Source: an uncultured Flavobacteriaceae bacterium
GTDB lineage: Bacteria > Bacteroidota > Bacteroidia > Flavobacteriales > Flavobacteriaceae
Length of the DNA stretch: 64,000 nucleotides
Assembly: GCA_947497245.1 (NCBI GenBank)
Contig: CANMFO010000008.1
Span: forward strand, 62,001-126,000
Reading direction: 5' to 3'
Numbering within the stretch: position 1 is the stretch's first letter; each line of letters opens with the position of its first letter. Below, piece after piece: positions 1 to 9,221 of this stretch. The notes beneath the pieces were generated by a model. The model was given only the letters and a program-made list of their open reading frames with translations. It did no database searches and was not told the DNA's origin. Made by a program: the position numbers and the translations under genes.

Positions 1-1514
1 GATTGATCCCCGTAGTCCATGGTCATTAAACGTTGTGTTTCGGCACGTTCCTTCTCCAAATCGTTCTTGTCTGCCGATACATCGAGCTTCCAAACCCTTC
101 CATAGTTTTTCGTGCCCCATCCGTTCACCCAATCCGCGAGATAAAGTGCCCCATCAGGGCCAAATTTGATTCCAGTGGGCAGTACCCCGCTAAGGACATC
201 TGTCTCATGGTGCAGTTCGAAAGAAGCTCCTTTCGGTTTCAACCCAAAAGACCAGATGTGGGACCTTCCCGGATCCCCGACAAATTCCACCAGAAAGAAC
301 GTATTTAACCAGTCTTTGCCCAAAGCGGTACCTGGGTTGAAGGCCATCCCGGTAGGCCCGTTATGGTAGTTGACGATGGGGGGGATGATATGGGCCGCTT
401 GGCCTTCCCATCTGGGGATGTACATTTTTTCGTCCATCCATACATTGTAACCGTTGTTCTTTGGGTCGGTGTACTTGCCGTACTGCCAGTTGGAGCGCCA
501 TCCGGCATCGGAGCCTTCCACAATATGCACCAGCCGTTCACTTTCGCCCCGGTGATCGCCATCATTGTCCGAGGAAATGATATTGCCATACGCATCGAAG
601 ACAAACTCGTGGGTGTTGCGAAGTCCCCTCGCGAACACCTCAAAATTACTGCCATCAGGGTTGCTGCGGACAATCATCCCCTGATTGGGGTAGTGGTGCT
701 TTTCCCCATCAACGGTGGTAATGCTGGCCCCTATATCACCGATGCCCCAATAGATTTTGCCGTCGGGCCCCTCTATTGCCCCTGACATGCCATGTGCTCC
801 AAAACCTATGTGTACCGCAAATCCATGTGCAATGGATGTTTTTTCATCCAGTACCCCGTCGTCGTTGGTGTCCCAAAGGCGCCACATATCCGGGCCCACA
901 CCGACGAACACATCTTCCTTGCGAACCAACAGTGCTCCGGCTACGTCCGTGATTTCTTCATTGAAGTCCTCCAAAATCCGGGTGGAGCGATCCGCCAGAC
1001 CGTCGCCGTCGGTATCGTCCAATTTCCAGACCTCGTCCTTTTCCACCTTAAGATCTTTCCAGTCGTGAAGACTGTCGTTGTTGAGGTCCGGAAACCATTC
1101 GTTCTCTTCACTGAGTTCGGGGGCAAAAGTTTTCCTGAGAAAAGCCCTGCGGTCTTCAACGGTCTGAAAGGAAATGGAAGGAGTCATCCAATGTTGGTAT
1201 CCACGAATATCGAACTCTGAGTTTTTTTGTCGGTTGGTACGGGTCAAGTATATGCTGCCGTCATCATCGATTGAGAGGGCAATGGGGTCGGGTGCCAGGG
1301 AATCTGAAGCCCAGAGATCCAGTTCCAGGCCTTCGGCCAGTACCGCGGAAATACCCTCGCGAGCTTCTTTGGCCTTCATGGGTCCCAAAGCGGAATCCTC
1401 TTCAACGGTCAGGGGAATTTCCTTGGGCTTGTCGGAGGTCCCATCACATGAAAGTACAAGAAGGAACAAGGCGATGAACGATAAGAGATAGCGAATTACT
1501 GGGCATGTTTTCAT
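1..1514 (-). CDS. Membrane-bound dehydrogenase-type lipoprotein, C-terminus off the window
   Basis: The frame is open from an ATG at 1514 to the left window edge, so the 3' end is missing. Residues 1-23 form a lipoprotein signal with lipobox VLSC (Cys23), which places the protein at a membrane facing the periplasm or outside. The following about 480 residues resemble the N-terminal beta-propeller of the 'putative membrane-bound dehydrogenase' (PVC-type, sorbosone/glucose dehydrogenase-like) family. Recognisable pieces are the stretch after DLWASDSLAPDPIALSIDD, calcium-loop-like repeats DTNDDG and DTDGDG, and the propeller motif NTHEFVFDAYGN. Family members often carry a C-terminal cytochrome c CxxCH domain; that part would lie outside the window. 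The substrate is unknown but a sugar or polyol is plausible. The gene is read away from the DUF2007 gene behind a 169-bp gap. Confidence 0.75.
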   Translation of the reverse strand, partial: MKTCPVIRYLLSFIALFLLVLSCDGTSDKPKEIPLTVEEDSALGPMKAKEAREGISAVLAEGLELDLWASDSLAPDPIALSIDDDGSIYLTRTNRQKNSEFDIRGYQHWMTPSISFQTVEDRRAFLRKTFAPELSEENEWFPDLNNDSLHDWKDLKVEKDEVWKLDDTDGDGLADRSTRILEDFNEEITDVAGALLVRKEDVFVGVGPDMWRLWDTNDDGVLDEKTSIAHGFAVHIGFGAHGMSGAIEGPDGKIYWGIGDIGASITTVDGEKHHYPNQGMIVRSNPDGSNFEVFARGLRNTHEFVFDAYGNIISSDNDGDHRGESERLVHIVEGSDAGWRSNWQYGKYTDPKNNGYNVWMDEKMYIPRWEGQAAHIIPPIVNYHNGPTGMAFNPGTALGKDWLNTFFLVEFVGDPGRSHIWSFGLKPKGASFELHHETDVLSGVLPTGIKFGPDGALYLADWVNGWGTKNYGRVWKLDVSADKNDLEKERAETQRLMTMDYGDQ

Positions 1515-1683
1515 GAATTGGTCGGTTTTATGGACGCATAAAAATAAATAAATCCCATGAAGGGTGGGGGAAGGAACTCCTTTTTAACGGTTACGGAACC
1601 AACAACATCCGTAAATTTAGTTAGAAAGTAGGTCGCCGGTCGTGCCCCTTCCAAGGCATGGGCAAACAAAAACATATTGAGAG

Positions 1684-1914
1684 CTATTCGGAATCTTTGA
1701 CAATGCCTTCCACTATATGCCTTGACCGGTCCACTTCGTCCTTATTGACATAAATGTCCGCATTCCCCAACATCGAGGACGCAAAACCGGCCAACCGGGC
1801 AGATTCTGCCTCATCTTTTATAACCGCCTCGATGCCAGCGGCATGAAGTTCATTGGCAATGCGGCCTGCCATGATGGTACTGCCGCTGAATATTTTAGTA
1901 TACGCTGAATCCAT
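1684..1914 (-). CDS. DUF2007 family protein
   Basis: This 76-residue cytosolic protein matches the DUF2007 ('putative signal transducing protein') family. It opens with YTKIFSGSTIMAGRIANELHA and has the typical pattern of an alternating beta-alpha domain: an interconverted surface around IEAVIKDE, then a closing VDRSRHIVEGIV helix. No catalytic residues are known for the family, and members often sit beside membrane or peptidase genes. The start lies 11 bp after the stop of the upstream M28 peptidase gene, so the two are probably one transcript. The biological role is unknown. Confidence 0.75.
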   Translation of the reverse strand: MDSAYTKIFSGSTIMAGRIANELHAAGIEAVIKDEAESARLAGFASSMLGNADIYVNKDEVDRSRHIVEGIVKDSE

Positions 1915-1925
1915 AAAACTAATTT

Positions 1926-4118
1926 TTAGAGAAGTTCGTTCATTTCCAAAAGGAGTGCATGAAACCGCTTGAGCGTTGCCGTGAGCACACCGATCTGTTC
2001 CTGGGCCTCTTTCCAGTCCCTTTGTTCAATGGCCTCGCGCACCCCGGGCAAGGTTTTTACGCCATAGCCGGTATAAAAGCCGGGTGCATATATCTGGTGC
2101 TTGTACCAGGGCCGCCTCGGCAGCCCGTCCGCCGCCGTAAGGGACTGCTCTGCCAATAGCAGCTTCTGGTTAAGCTGCAGTTGTCGGCTGGCGGGCAATT
2201 TGTGGATATCAGCGTCCGCGAAAGCTTCAATACTCAATTTTAGGGCCGCCATTTCATTCTGTAAGGGCGTAAAATCGAGATAGGGCACAATATCCTTTTT
2301 TCCGGGCTTGACAAAGGGCTTTCTTGGGTCCGAGGCCAGTTCAAAGATATTTTTGTCCACCATATCGTTATGTTTCGCTACCGCTTCCCGCATGCTGCTG
2401 CACGATTGTATGATTTCCTCAAGGTATCCGGAAACGGTATGGTGCCACTGTCTGAATTCAAACGGCAACACGTCGGCGTTCGCAAGGCGCAAGGTGATTC
2501 TCCCTGCCACATTTGCCAAAGCGACCCCATATGCAAACCCGGGATCTTTGAATCTTTTGTAGTGAGGATAGGTATCATAAATGGTGTGGTATTCCCCACC
2601 GGAATTTTCACCCCCAAAACCCAAATTCAAAGAGGCGATGCCGGCATGTTGGATAAAGGGCGTATAATCCGAACCAGAACCCAAGGCGTACAGGCCGAAT
2701 TCCTCCTTGCCGCCGTTGACCAGATTTACGGCGGCACGACGTTCCTTTATCGATACTCCTTTTTGGGGGTCGGTGACCGCCTCCGCTACTTCACCGACCA
2801 TTTTTTGAAGTGAATGTGACCCCCCCGCTCCTAAAAACCCCCGGCCGTTGCCATCGGTATTGATATAGGCGACCACTTTTTGTTGCAATTCCAATTTATG
2901 GTCCTCCACCCATTCTGTGGAGCCTATCAACCCGGGTTCTTCGGCATCCCAGGCACAATAGACCAGGGTGCGTTTGGGTTTTTGTCCTTTTTTGGCCAAT
3001 TCCCCGACCGCACGGGCCTCCTCCATCAAGGCGACCATACCGCTGATGGGGTCGTTGGCACCATGAACCCAAGCGTCGTGGTGGTTGCCCCTCATGATCC
3101 ATTGGTCCGGGAACTGGGTTCCCCTCATGGTGGCGATCACATTGTGGGCCGGGGTCAATTTCCAATCGAATTGAAGTTTCAGGTGAACCCGGGCCGGACC
3201 GGGTCCGATATGATAGGTAATCGGTAGGCCCCCTTTCCAGGAGTCGGGAGCTACCACACCCTCCAATGCCTCCAAAAGGGGTTGCGCATCTTCATAGGAA
3301 ATGGGAAGAACCGGGATCTTGGTAATCGTGGGAGCATCTTTCCTATCCAGGCGTTTGGCGTCTTTGGTCGCGCCGTAACCTGGTGTGAGAACATCCCCGG
3401 GGTAGGTGGGCATATCCATCACCGAGCCCCGTTGTACTCCCGTTTTGTTTTTAAAGGCGCCCTTGGGATACACGTCTCCGGCCACATAGCCATCGTCCTT
3501 GGGATCGGAATAGATGATACAGCCAATGGCCCCTTTTTCAGCTGCTAATTTGGGTTTGATGCCCCTCCAGGAACCATAATACTTTGCAATGACAATTTTT
3601 CCTTTGACATCGATGCCCAATTTGTCCAATTCTTCATAATCCTTGGGCACCCCGTAGTTCACGAATACAAGTTCCGCCTCTACATCGCCATCGGTGGAGA
3701 AGGCATTGTAACTGGGTAAAAGGGCCGCACCTTGGGCGGTATACTCATCCCCTTCTACCGCTACGGCGGTCAATTTGGCCCGATAAGTCGTGGGAGCGGT
3801 CAATTCAAGAAGTCGGACTTTCGGATAGGGAAACAAGACGTCATACGTATCTATGCGGGTATCGTAGCCCCAGGATCTGAATTTCTTCTGGATCCATTCT
3901 GCATTTTTTCGACCGTATTCGGTACCCACCCAATGGGGCTCAGCTGCCATTTTCTGCATCCATTGATCCAGATTGTCTGGTGAGAGTTTGGCTTCAAAGG
4001 CCTTTTCCAGGGCTTCCTGTTTTTTGGAACTTTCGGATGCAAAACCCGAAATCGATTCTTGTGCAGTCGTCGCGCTTATGGATACGATTAAAAAAAGAAT
4101 GCAAATATTTCTTCTCAT
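1926..4118 (-). CDS. M28 family metallopeptidase, glutamate carboxypeptidase II-like
   Basis: This secreted dinuclear-zinc exopeptidase has about 730 residues from the chosen start at 4118, which begins the signal peptide MRRNICILFLIVSISATTAQ. An upstream in-frame ATG at 4181 would add 22 residues that spoil the signal. A protease-associated domain (about residues 130-250) precedes the M28 core. Zinc ligands and catalytic residues are visible: His346 (in NHHDAW), Asp356 (in GANDP), the Glu393-Glu394 pair (in AWDAEEPG), Asp in YINTDGNG and His in EYHTIYD. A C-terminal helical dimerisation-type domain follows, as in GCPII and the transferrin receptor. It probably trims peptides outside the inner membrane and belongs with the nearby DPP-IV and M14 enzymes. 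The exact specificity cannot be read from sequence. Confidence 0.9.
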   Translation of the reverse strand: MRRNICILFLIVSISATTAQESISGFASESSKKQEALEKAFEAKLSPDNLDQWMQKMAAEPHWVGTEYGRKNAEWIQKKFRSWGYDTRIDTYDVLFPYPKVRLLELTAPTTYRAKLTAVAVEGDEYTAQGAALLPSYNAFSTDGDVEAELVFVNYGVPKDYEELDKLGIDVKGKIVIAKYYGSWRGIKPKLAAEKGAIGCIIYSDPKDDGYVAGDVYPKGAFKNKTGVQRGSVMDMPTYPGDVLTPGYGATKDAKRLDRKDAPTITKIPVLPISYEDAQPLLEALEGVVAPDSWKGGLPITYHIGPGPARVHLKLQFDWKLTPAHNVIATMRGTQFPDQWIMRGNHHDAWVHGANDPISGMVALMEEARAVGELAKKGQKPKRTLVYCAWDAEEPGLIGSTEWVEDHKLELQQKVVAYINTDGNGRGFLGAGGSHSLQKMVGEVAEAVTDPQKGVSIKERRAAVNLVNGGKEEFGLYALGSGSDYTPFIQHAGIASLNLGFGGENSGGEYHTIYDTYPHYKRFKDPGFAYGVALANVAGRITLRLANADVLPFEFRQWHHTVSGYLEEIIQSCSSMREAVAKHNDMVDKNIFELASDPRKPFVKPGKKDIVPYLDFTPLQNEMAALKLSIEAFADADIHKLPASRQLQLNQKLLLAEQSLTAADGLPRRPWYKHQIYAPGFYTGYGVKTLPGVREAIEQRDWKEAQEQIGVLTATLKRFHALLLEMNELL

Positions 4119-4372
4119 AGGTGGTTTTTTAGATAAGCGGAAGTTAGGGAATTTTTGTTGCAATGTTCCTGTGTCGGGCACAAGTTCATTGCCCAGGGCT
4201 TGCCCTTCAAAATGGGTATGCCCATTTGATTTTGGATAAAATTAGAGATACTACGCAAAATTGACAGGCTAGAAGTGGATAAACGCGATCAGCGAATAGT
4301 TTTGTCCGGTCGGTGCCGCGAAGCGGACAGATTTCCCCATTGCCGCCCAAGCACGCACACTGCCGAGCGGCC

Positions 4373-4807
4373 CTATGCCCGGTCCACCAGTTTAATCAGG
4401 TTCGAGTGGCCCTTTGCGATCATCCTGCTTCGGTCTTCGTTCCAGACCTCACAATGGGTATTGATGATTTGGTCGCCGTTTTTGACAATGCTTGTTTTGG
4501 CAATGATGGTATCCCCGACCTTGGCGGAAACAAAATAGTCCACGGCCAAGTTTACCGTGGTGTACCGATCGGGCTTCCCCAAAGAGAAAACGGCCGCTCC
4601 CACGGCATCGTCGATAATGGCCGCCGTTGTACCCCCGTGTAGGATGCCCAGAGGGTTTGTCATTTCTTCCCGAACCACATAGGAAAATTCCAGTTCGCCA
4701 GCCTCGGCGCTGAGCAGTACGGGGTTGAGCCAACGCATTAGGGGAGAGAGCGATTGACTGGAATCCTTACCGATCCAGGATTTCAAGAGTTGGAGCATTC
4801 GATTCAC
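4373..4807 (-). CDS. PaaI-type hotdog-fold thioesterase
   Basis: The 144-residue protein has the single hotdog domain of acyl-CoA thioesterases in the PaaI/YdiI group. The signature is the central segment PLGILHGGTTAAIIDDAVG, where HGG and the following Asp belong to the active site. The strand TTVNLAVDYFVSAKVGD is also typical. It would hydrolyse acyl- or aryl-CoA thioesters in the cytosol; the substrate is unknown. The gene stands alone, with 190-220 bp on each side. A TATTTTTG box lies just upstream on the coding strand (4832-4839) and fits the Bacteroidota -7 element, although no convincing -33 TTG lies at the right distance. Confidence 0.85.
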   Translation of the reverse strand: MNRMLQLLKSWIGKDSSQSLSPLMRWLNPVLLSAEAGELEFSYVVREEMTNPLGILHGGTTAAIIDDAVGAAVFSLGKPDRYTTVNLAVDYFVSAKVGDTIIAKTSIVKNGDQIINTHCEVWNEDRSRMIAKGHSNLIKLVDRA

Positions 4808-5029
4808 TGAAAAAAGTTTTTGTTAAAGGGCAAAAATAGGATTTTTAAGGGAGGTTCCCAGACTTTGATCCAAGCCGAAATATCAAGCGCAGGTTTCAAA
4901 ATTGCCTATAGAACCGCAATATTGGGAAAGTAGTGCCCTGCAGATCACACTTGATTCCCAGTATATCTTGAAGCTACGGGACCTTATCGATACACGACCC
5001 CCTTAAGGTACTCGTTGAATTGATCGATC

Positions 5030-7270
5030 CTATTTTTTTTCTTCGGGCAGCCCTTCTTCCCGAAATACTTTTTTCCAATATCGCGCCATGGTCTCCCTGA
5101 GGTGTAAGGAGGTGTTTTCCCGTTCCCAGATACCGTGCGCCCGCATTGGATACGACATCATATCGAACATTTTGTTGTGCCTTATGAGCTCGTTAGCCAT
5201 TCGTTCAAAACTCTGATAGTGCACATTGTCATCCGCCGTGCCATGGATGATCATGAGATTTCCCTCCAGGTTTTTGGCGTGATGTATCGGAGACCCCTCG
5301 ATGTAATTCGATTCATTGTCCTCCAAAAGGCCCATATACCGTTCCTGGTAAATATTGTCATACAGTCTCTGGTCGGCCACGAAGGCTACCGCTAGTCCCG
5401 ATTTATAGATCTCGGGATATCGAAACAAACAGTTCATGGTCATTTGGCCACCACCGCTCCAACCCCAAATGCCTACCTTTTCGGCATCGATGAAGTCGTA
5501 CAGTTGAAATAACTTTTTTGCCGCGGCAGCCTGATCGTGGGCCGCCAAAATCCCGATTTGGCCATAAATCGATTTTCTCCAATCCCTGCCCCTGGGAGTT
5601 TTTGTCCCCCGATTATCGATACTGGCCACAACGTATCCCTGTTGGGCCAAATAATGGTGCCAAAGATCCCCGCCCTGCCATGCGTCCTGTACCGTGGATC
5701 CGGCCGGTTCGCCATATACATAGAACACGATCGGGTATTTGTCGGCGGGATTGAAATTTGGAGGCCGGAGTATCCAGGCGTCCAAAGTAACCGGACCAAT
5801 ATCGAGCTTGATAAACTCTTTTTGCGTTAGCGGCAGGGCGGCTACTTGCTCGCGCAATACCTTATTGTCTTCCAATATTCGGATGGGCTTGTGCCTTTGC
5901 AGATCGATGAGCGAGATCGTATTGGGGGAGGTGGCGTTCTGAAAGCTGTGAATGGCAAATTTTGCATCTGCCGAAATTTGATAGGAATGTTGGCCCTCCT
6001 GGTCTTGTGGACTTACCCTTTCCGGCTCCGAACTGCCATCTATTTTGCTTCGGTACAGATAGCGCTGCGTGAAATTTTCGGGAGAGGCGATATAATACAC
6101 ATAACCGCCCTTGGGGTCAATGCAATTGATTCGGACCACGTCGATGTCCCCTTTTGTGATGGTACTGAAGTTCTTGCCATCGCGGGACACTTTGTAAAGG
6201 TGGACCCAGCCATCCTTTTCACTTGTCCAGGTAAAGTATTTTCCCTTATCGAGCCACATGATGTTGTCGTGAATGTCCAGCCAGGCGTCATCCTTGTCGG
6301 TGAACATATGGGTCAAGGCCATGGTCCGAGTATTCCCCATCCAAACCGTATTGGTGTTTTGCCTTCGGTTCAATTGTTGGATCATCACTTCGTTCGAATT
6401 GGGGACGAAATCCATTCTGGCCAAATAGTTGTTTCGGGGATCGCCAGGTATGTCGAACCATTTTGTTTCGCCTCCGGGGACATTCACGACACCCACTTTT
6501 ACCGCTGAGTTGTCCGTGCCTACTTTCGGGTAAGGTAGCGGTATGGGCTGCGCGTAAATGGAATCCAGATTGTTGATCATATAAAATGTACCTATGCCCG
6601 CCGTATCGGATTGCCAATAGGCAATTTGTGTTCCATCATCGCTCCACCGAAAACCGTCCCTGCACGACAATTCTTCCTCATATACCCAATCGAAAGTTCC
6701 ATTGACAATGGTTTTGCTACCATCAAAGGTCAACTGGATCACCTTTCCCGTATCAATGGCTTCGGTAAAGATATTGTTCTTGCTCACATACCCTACTTGG
6801 GACGCATCGGGGGAAAACTTTGCGAACATCATCGTGGCCCGCTCCATGGACTTGCCCAATTGCACCAATCGGCCCGATTTCATGTCCAGTACCCAATAGT
6901 CGCCTCTGGTATGGTAGCGCCATACCCTGCGCGTATTGGTAAACACCAGTAGTTTCGAATTGTCCTTTGACCATTCATAGCTTGATATGACCAAGGGTTC
7001 TGTTTCACCCTTTGGAATCAGTTCCTCTGCCGAAACGAGCACCGACCTTGCCCCGGATTTGGCCTCATATCGGACCATATCGACCCCCCCTACGGTCGCG
7101 TTTTTTTCCAGGGTCGAGTACCCTTTGTTGTCCTTCATCCATCGAACGGGACCATACCCTTTGGCGCTATATAGGGAACTGTTGTAGATATCCTCCAGTT
7201 TCAGCGATTCCTGTGACCAGGTTGTGGTGGTGAACAGGATGAATAAAGGTAGTAGAAGTGCTCTTCGCAT
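5030..7270 (-). CDS. Dipeptidyl peptidase IV, S9B family
   Basis: This secreted serine exopeptidase (about 746 residues from 7270) removes Xaa-Pro or Xaa-Ala dipeptides from the N-terminus of peptides. The start at 7270 opens the signal peptide MRRALLLPLFILFTTTTWSQ; the ATG at 7294 only adds eight polar residues. An N-terminal eight-bladed propeller (DPPIV_N) carries DWVYEEELSCRDGFRWS, whose paired Glu residues bind the free substrate amino terminus and define S9B. The C-terminal alpha/beta hydrolase domain has the nucleophile in GWSGGG, the Asp in GTADDNVHY and the His in RAHGIW. With the M28 and M14 enzymes it suggests a peptide-scavenging periplasm. It is monocistronic and divergent from the serine dehydratase gene. 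Confidence 0.95.
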   Translation of the reverse strand: MRRALLLPLFILFTTTTWSQESLKLEDIYNSSLYSAKGYGPVRWMKDNKGYSTLEKNATVGGVDMVRYEAKSGARSVLVSAEELIPKGETEPLVISSYEWSKDNSKLLVFTNTRRVWRYHTRGDYWVLDMKSGRLVQLGKSMERATMMFAKFSPDASQVGYVSKNNIFTEAIDTGKVIQLTFDGSKTIVNGTFDWVYEEELSCRDGFRWSDDGTQIAYWQSDTAGIGTFYMINNLDSIYAQPIPLPYPKVGTDNSAVKVGVVNVPGGETKWFDIPGDPRNNYLARMDFVPNSNEVMIQQLNRRQNTNTVWMGNTRTMALTHMFTDKDDAWLDIHDNIMWLDKGKYFTWTSEKDGWVHLYKVSRDGKNFSTITKGDIDVVRINCIDPKGGYVYYIASPENFTQRYLYRSKIDGSSEPERVSPQDQEGQHSYQISADAKFAIHSFQNATSPNTISLIDLQRHKPIRILEDNKVLREQVAALPLTQKEFIKLDIGPVTLDAWILRPPNFNPADKYPIVFYVYGEPAGSTVQDAWQGGDLWHHYLAQQGYVVASIDNRGTKTPRGRDWRKSIYGQIGILAAHDQAAAAKKLFQLYDFIDAEKVGIWGWSGGGQMTMNCLFRYPEIYKSGLAVAFVADQRLYDNIYQERYMGLLEDNESNYIEGSPIHHAKNLEGNLMIIHGTADDNVHYQSFERMANELIRHNKMFDMMSYPMRAHGIWERENTSLHLRETMARYWKKVFREEGLPEEKK

Positions 7271-7363
7271 GGTATGGTTTGATTGAGGACCCAATATAGT
7301 ATTTTTCTCTCGGAACGCCCTCCCAGGTTTAAAAACTCTAGGGAATCCACATGGATTAACCCA

Positions 7364-7391
7364 TTGATAACCTGATAATTAATTATATTTG
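7364..7391 (+). promoter_or_regulatory. Bacteroidota-type promoter for serine dehydratase
   Basis: A TTG at 7364-7366 is followed by a 17-bp spacer and TATATTTG at 7384-7391. This matches the flavobacterial consensus TTG-N17 to 23-TAnnTTTG. Transcription would start about 7396, leaving a short leader before the ATG at 7420. Confidence 0.7.
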
Positions 7392-7419
7392 ACAAACAAA
7401 GGGATAAAAGCACAACAGC

Positions 7420-9000
7420 ATGGCCAATTTTCCAAGTATCTTTAATGATGTCATCGGTCCGGTAATGCGGGGACCTTCCAGTTCGCATTGTGCCGCCTCC
7501 CTTCGGATCGGTAGAATCTGTCGCGATTTGATGGACGGCGAATTCACGGACATCCTTATAGAATTCGACCCTAAGGGATCGTTGGCGACCACCCATAAAA
7601 GCCAGGGCTCCGATATGGGCCTTTTCGGAGGGTTCCTGGGTTGGGAAGCCCATGACGATCGCTTGATCACCGCCACCGATAGTATCAAGGAATCGGGCAT
7701 CGCCCTAAAGATTGACATAACCGATATCCAGGCCGATCATCCGAATACCTATAAATTTACGCTACGGAACACGAAAGAACAACACGAACTGACCGCTATT
7801 TCGATTGGTGGGGGTATGATAGACGTTATTGAGATCGACGGAAACGGCGTGACCATGGAGGGCGACTATTTCGAGGTACTTGTCTATTGCACGGAGTTGG
7901 GGAACATTCCCGATTTTATAGAAAAATTCATTCCCAATGAGTCCGTCCAGTTTTTGGACGGGGCATCCAAGTTTTTACAGATCAAGGCGCTCAACTTTCC
8001 CCCAAATGATGTTCTGCACATGCTGGGCCAGATGAAGGAGGTACGGACCATTAAATGCATAGCCCCTGTTCTGCCCATCCTCTCCAGAAACGGGATGGAA
8101 GTCCCTTTCGATACCTGTGAACGGATGTTGGAATTCAACGCGGACAAGAATTTGGAGCTGTGGCAACTTGCAGTACGATACGAAAGTGAACGCGGGGCTA
8201 TTTCTGAGGAGGAAGTCATTTCACGCATGGGCGACATTGTTGACATAATGAAGGAAGCCATTCAAATCGGATTGGGGGGAACTGATTTTGATGATCGGAT
8301 ATTAGGTGCCCAATCTCCTGTTTTTAAGGAAAAACTGGAATCCAAAAGCTTATTGGAAGGCAATATTACCAATACCATTATTATGTACGTCTCCGCGATG
8401 ATGGAGGTAAAAAGTTCGATGGGTGTCATCGTTGCTGCCCCTACGGCCGGTTCTTGTGGTGCGCTTCCGGGAGCCGTGATCGCCACGGCAGATTGCCTGG
8501 GGCTCTCGCGGCAGGAAACCGTTAGGGCCATGCTCGCCGCTTCGGTAGTTGGAATATTCATTGCAGCGCATGCCACCTTTGCGGCCGAGGTAGGGGGATG
8601 CCAGGCGGAGTGCGGCTCTGGTGCTGGTATGGCCGCAGCGGCTTTGGTCTATATGGCCGGAGGATCGTTGCCCCAATCTTTGGCAGCTGCTTCAACAGCT
8701 CTTCAGAATTCTCTGGGCATGATTTGCGACCCTATCGGAAACAGGGTCGAGGCCCCATGTCTCGGTAAAAATGTATTGGCGGCGACCAATGCGCTCTCGT
8801 GTGCCAATATGGCTTTGGCGAATTATGATCCGTTGATTCCAATCGACGAAGTCGTGGACACCATGGACAAGGTAGGCAAGTTGATGGATTCATCGCTTCG
8901 ATGCACCGCTCTCGGTGGATTGTCCGTGACCAAGACTGCCAAGGAAATTGAAGCAAGGCTCGGGGAATCAACCTCCCCTATCGCCTTCAAAAGCTGCTGA
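7420..9000 (+). CDS. L-serine ammonia-lyase, iron-sulfur-dependent, single-chain
   Basis: The 526-residue enzyme deaminates L-serine to pyruvate and ammonia using a [4Fe-4S] cluster. The beta domain (about residues 1-160, with RGPSSSHCAASLRIG) is fused to the alpha domain (about 260-515), as in bacterial type 2 SdaA/SdaB enzymes. Candidate cluster cysteines are Cys346 (GSCGALPG), Cys394/398 (GGCQAECGSG) and Cys436 (ICDPIGNRVEAPC). The protein ends in FKSC, so the last residue is a cysteine. In the Legionella homologue the C-terminal cysteine reaches into the active site and acts as a built-in inhibitor displaced by serine; the same tail is likely here. It is transcribed alone from the promoter just upstream and would feed serine released by peptidases into central metabolism. 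Confidence 0.95.
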   Translation: MANFPSIFNDVIGPVMRGPSSSHCAASLRIGRICRDLMDGEFTDILIEFDPKGSLATTHKSQGSDMGLFGGFLGWEAHDDRLITATDSIKESGIALKIDITDIQADHPNTYKFTLRNTKEQHELTAISIGGGMIDVIEIDGNGVTMEGDYFEVLVYCTELGNIPDFIEKFIPNESVQFLDGASKFLQIKALNFPPNDVLHMLGQMKEVRTIKCIAPVLPILSRNGMEVPFDTCERMLEFNADKNLELWQLAVRYESERGAISEEEVISRMGDIVDIMKEAIQIGLGGTDFDDRILGAQSPVFKEKLESKSLLEGNITNTIIMYVSAMMEVKSSMGVIVAAPTAGSCGALPGAVIATADCLGLSRQETVRAMLAASVVGIFIAAHATFAAEVGGCQAECGSGAGMAAAALVYMAGGSLPQSLAAASTALQNSLGMICDPIGNRVEAPCLGKNVLAATNALSCANMALANYDPLIPIDEVVDTMDKVGKLMDSSLRCTALGGLSVTKTAKEIEARLGESTSPIAFKSC

Positions 9001-9144
9001 TCAACTTTCTTTGGGCCTGGAGACCATGCCCTTTATGTTTCTTCTTTCAAGTTTCCTCGTGTGGCCCGTTGGGTATGGCAATGTTATTCTCACATTTCAA
9101 TACTGCCGTGATACTTTCGTGAAGTTTTTGTAATTTATGAAGCT

Positions 9145-9152
9145 TATATTTG
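9145..9152 (+). promoter_or_regulatory. Possible -7 element for PKD/spondin lipoprotein
   Basis: TATATTTG fits the TAnnTTTG -7 box. The nearest upstream TTG (9128-9130) leaves only a 14-bp spacer, which is shorter than usual. Use of this box would give a leader of about 64 nt before the TTG start at 9222. Confidence 0.35.
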
Positions 9153-9221
9153 TTAAAACGAATTGGGGCTCCGGTGATTGGGTCACCCCTACCTTGATTC
9201 GGTTACCCACAACACATTGCT

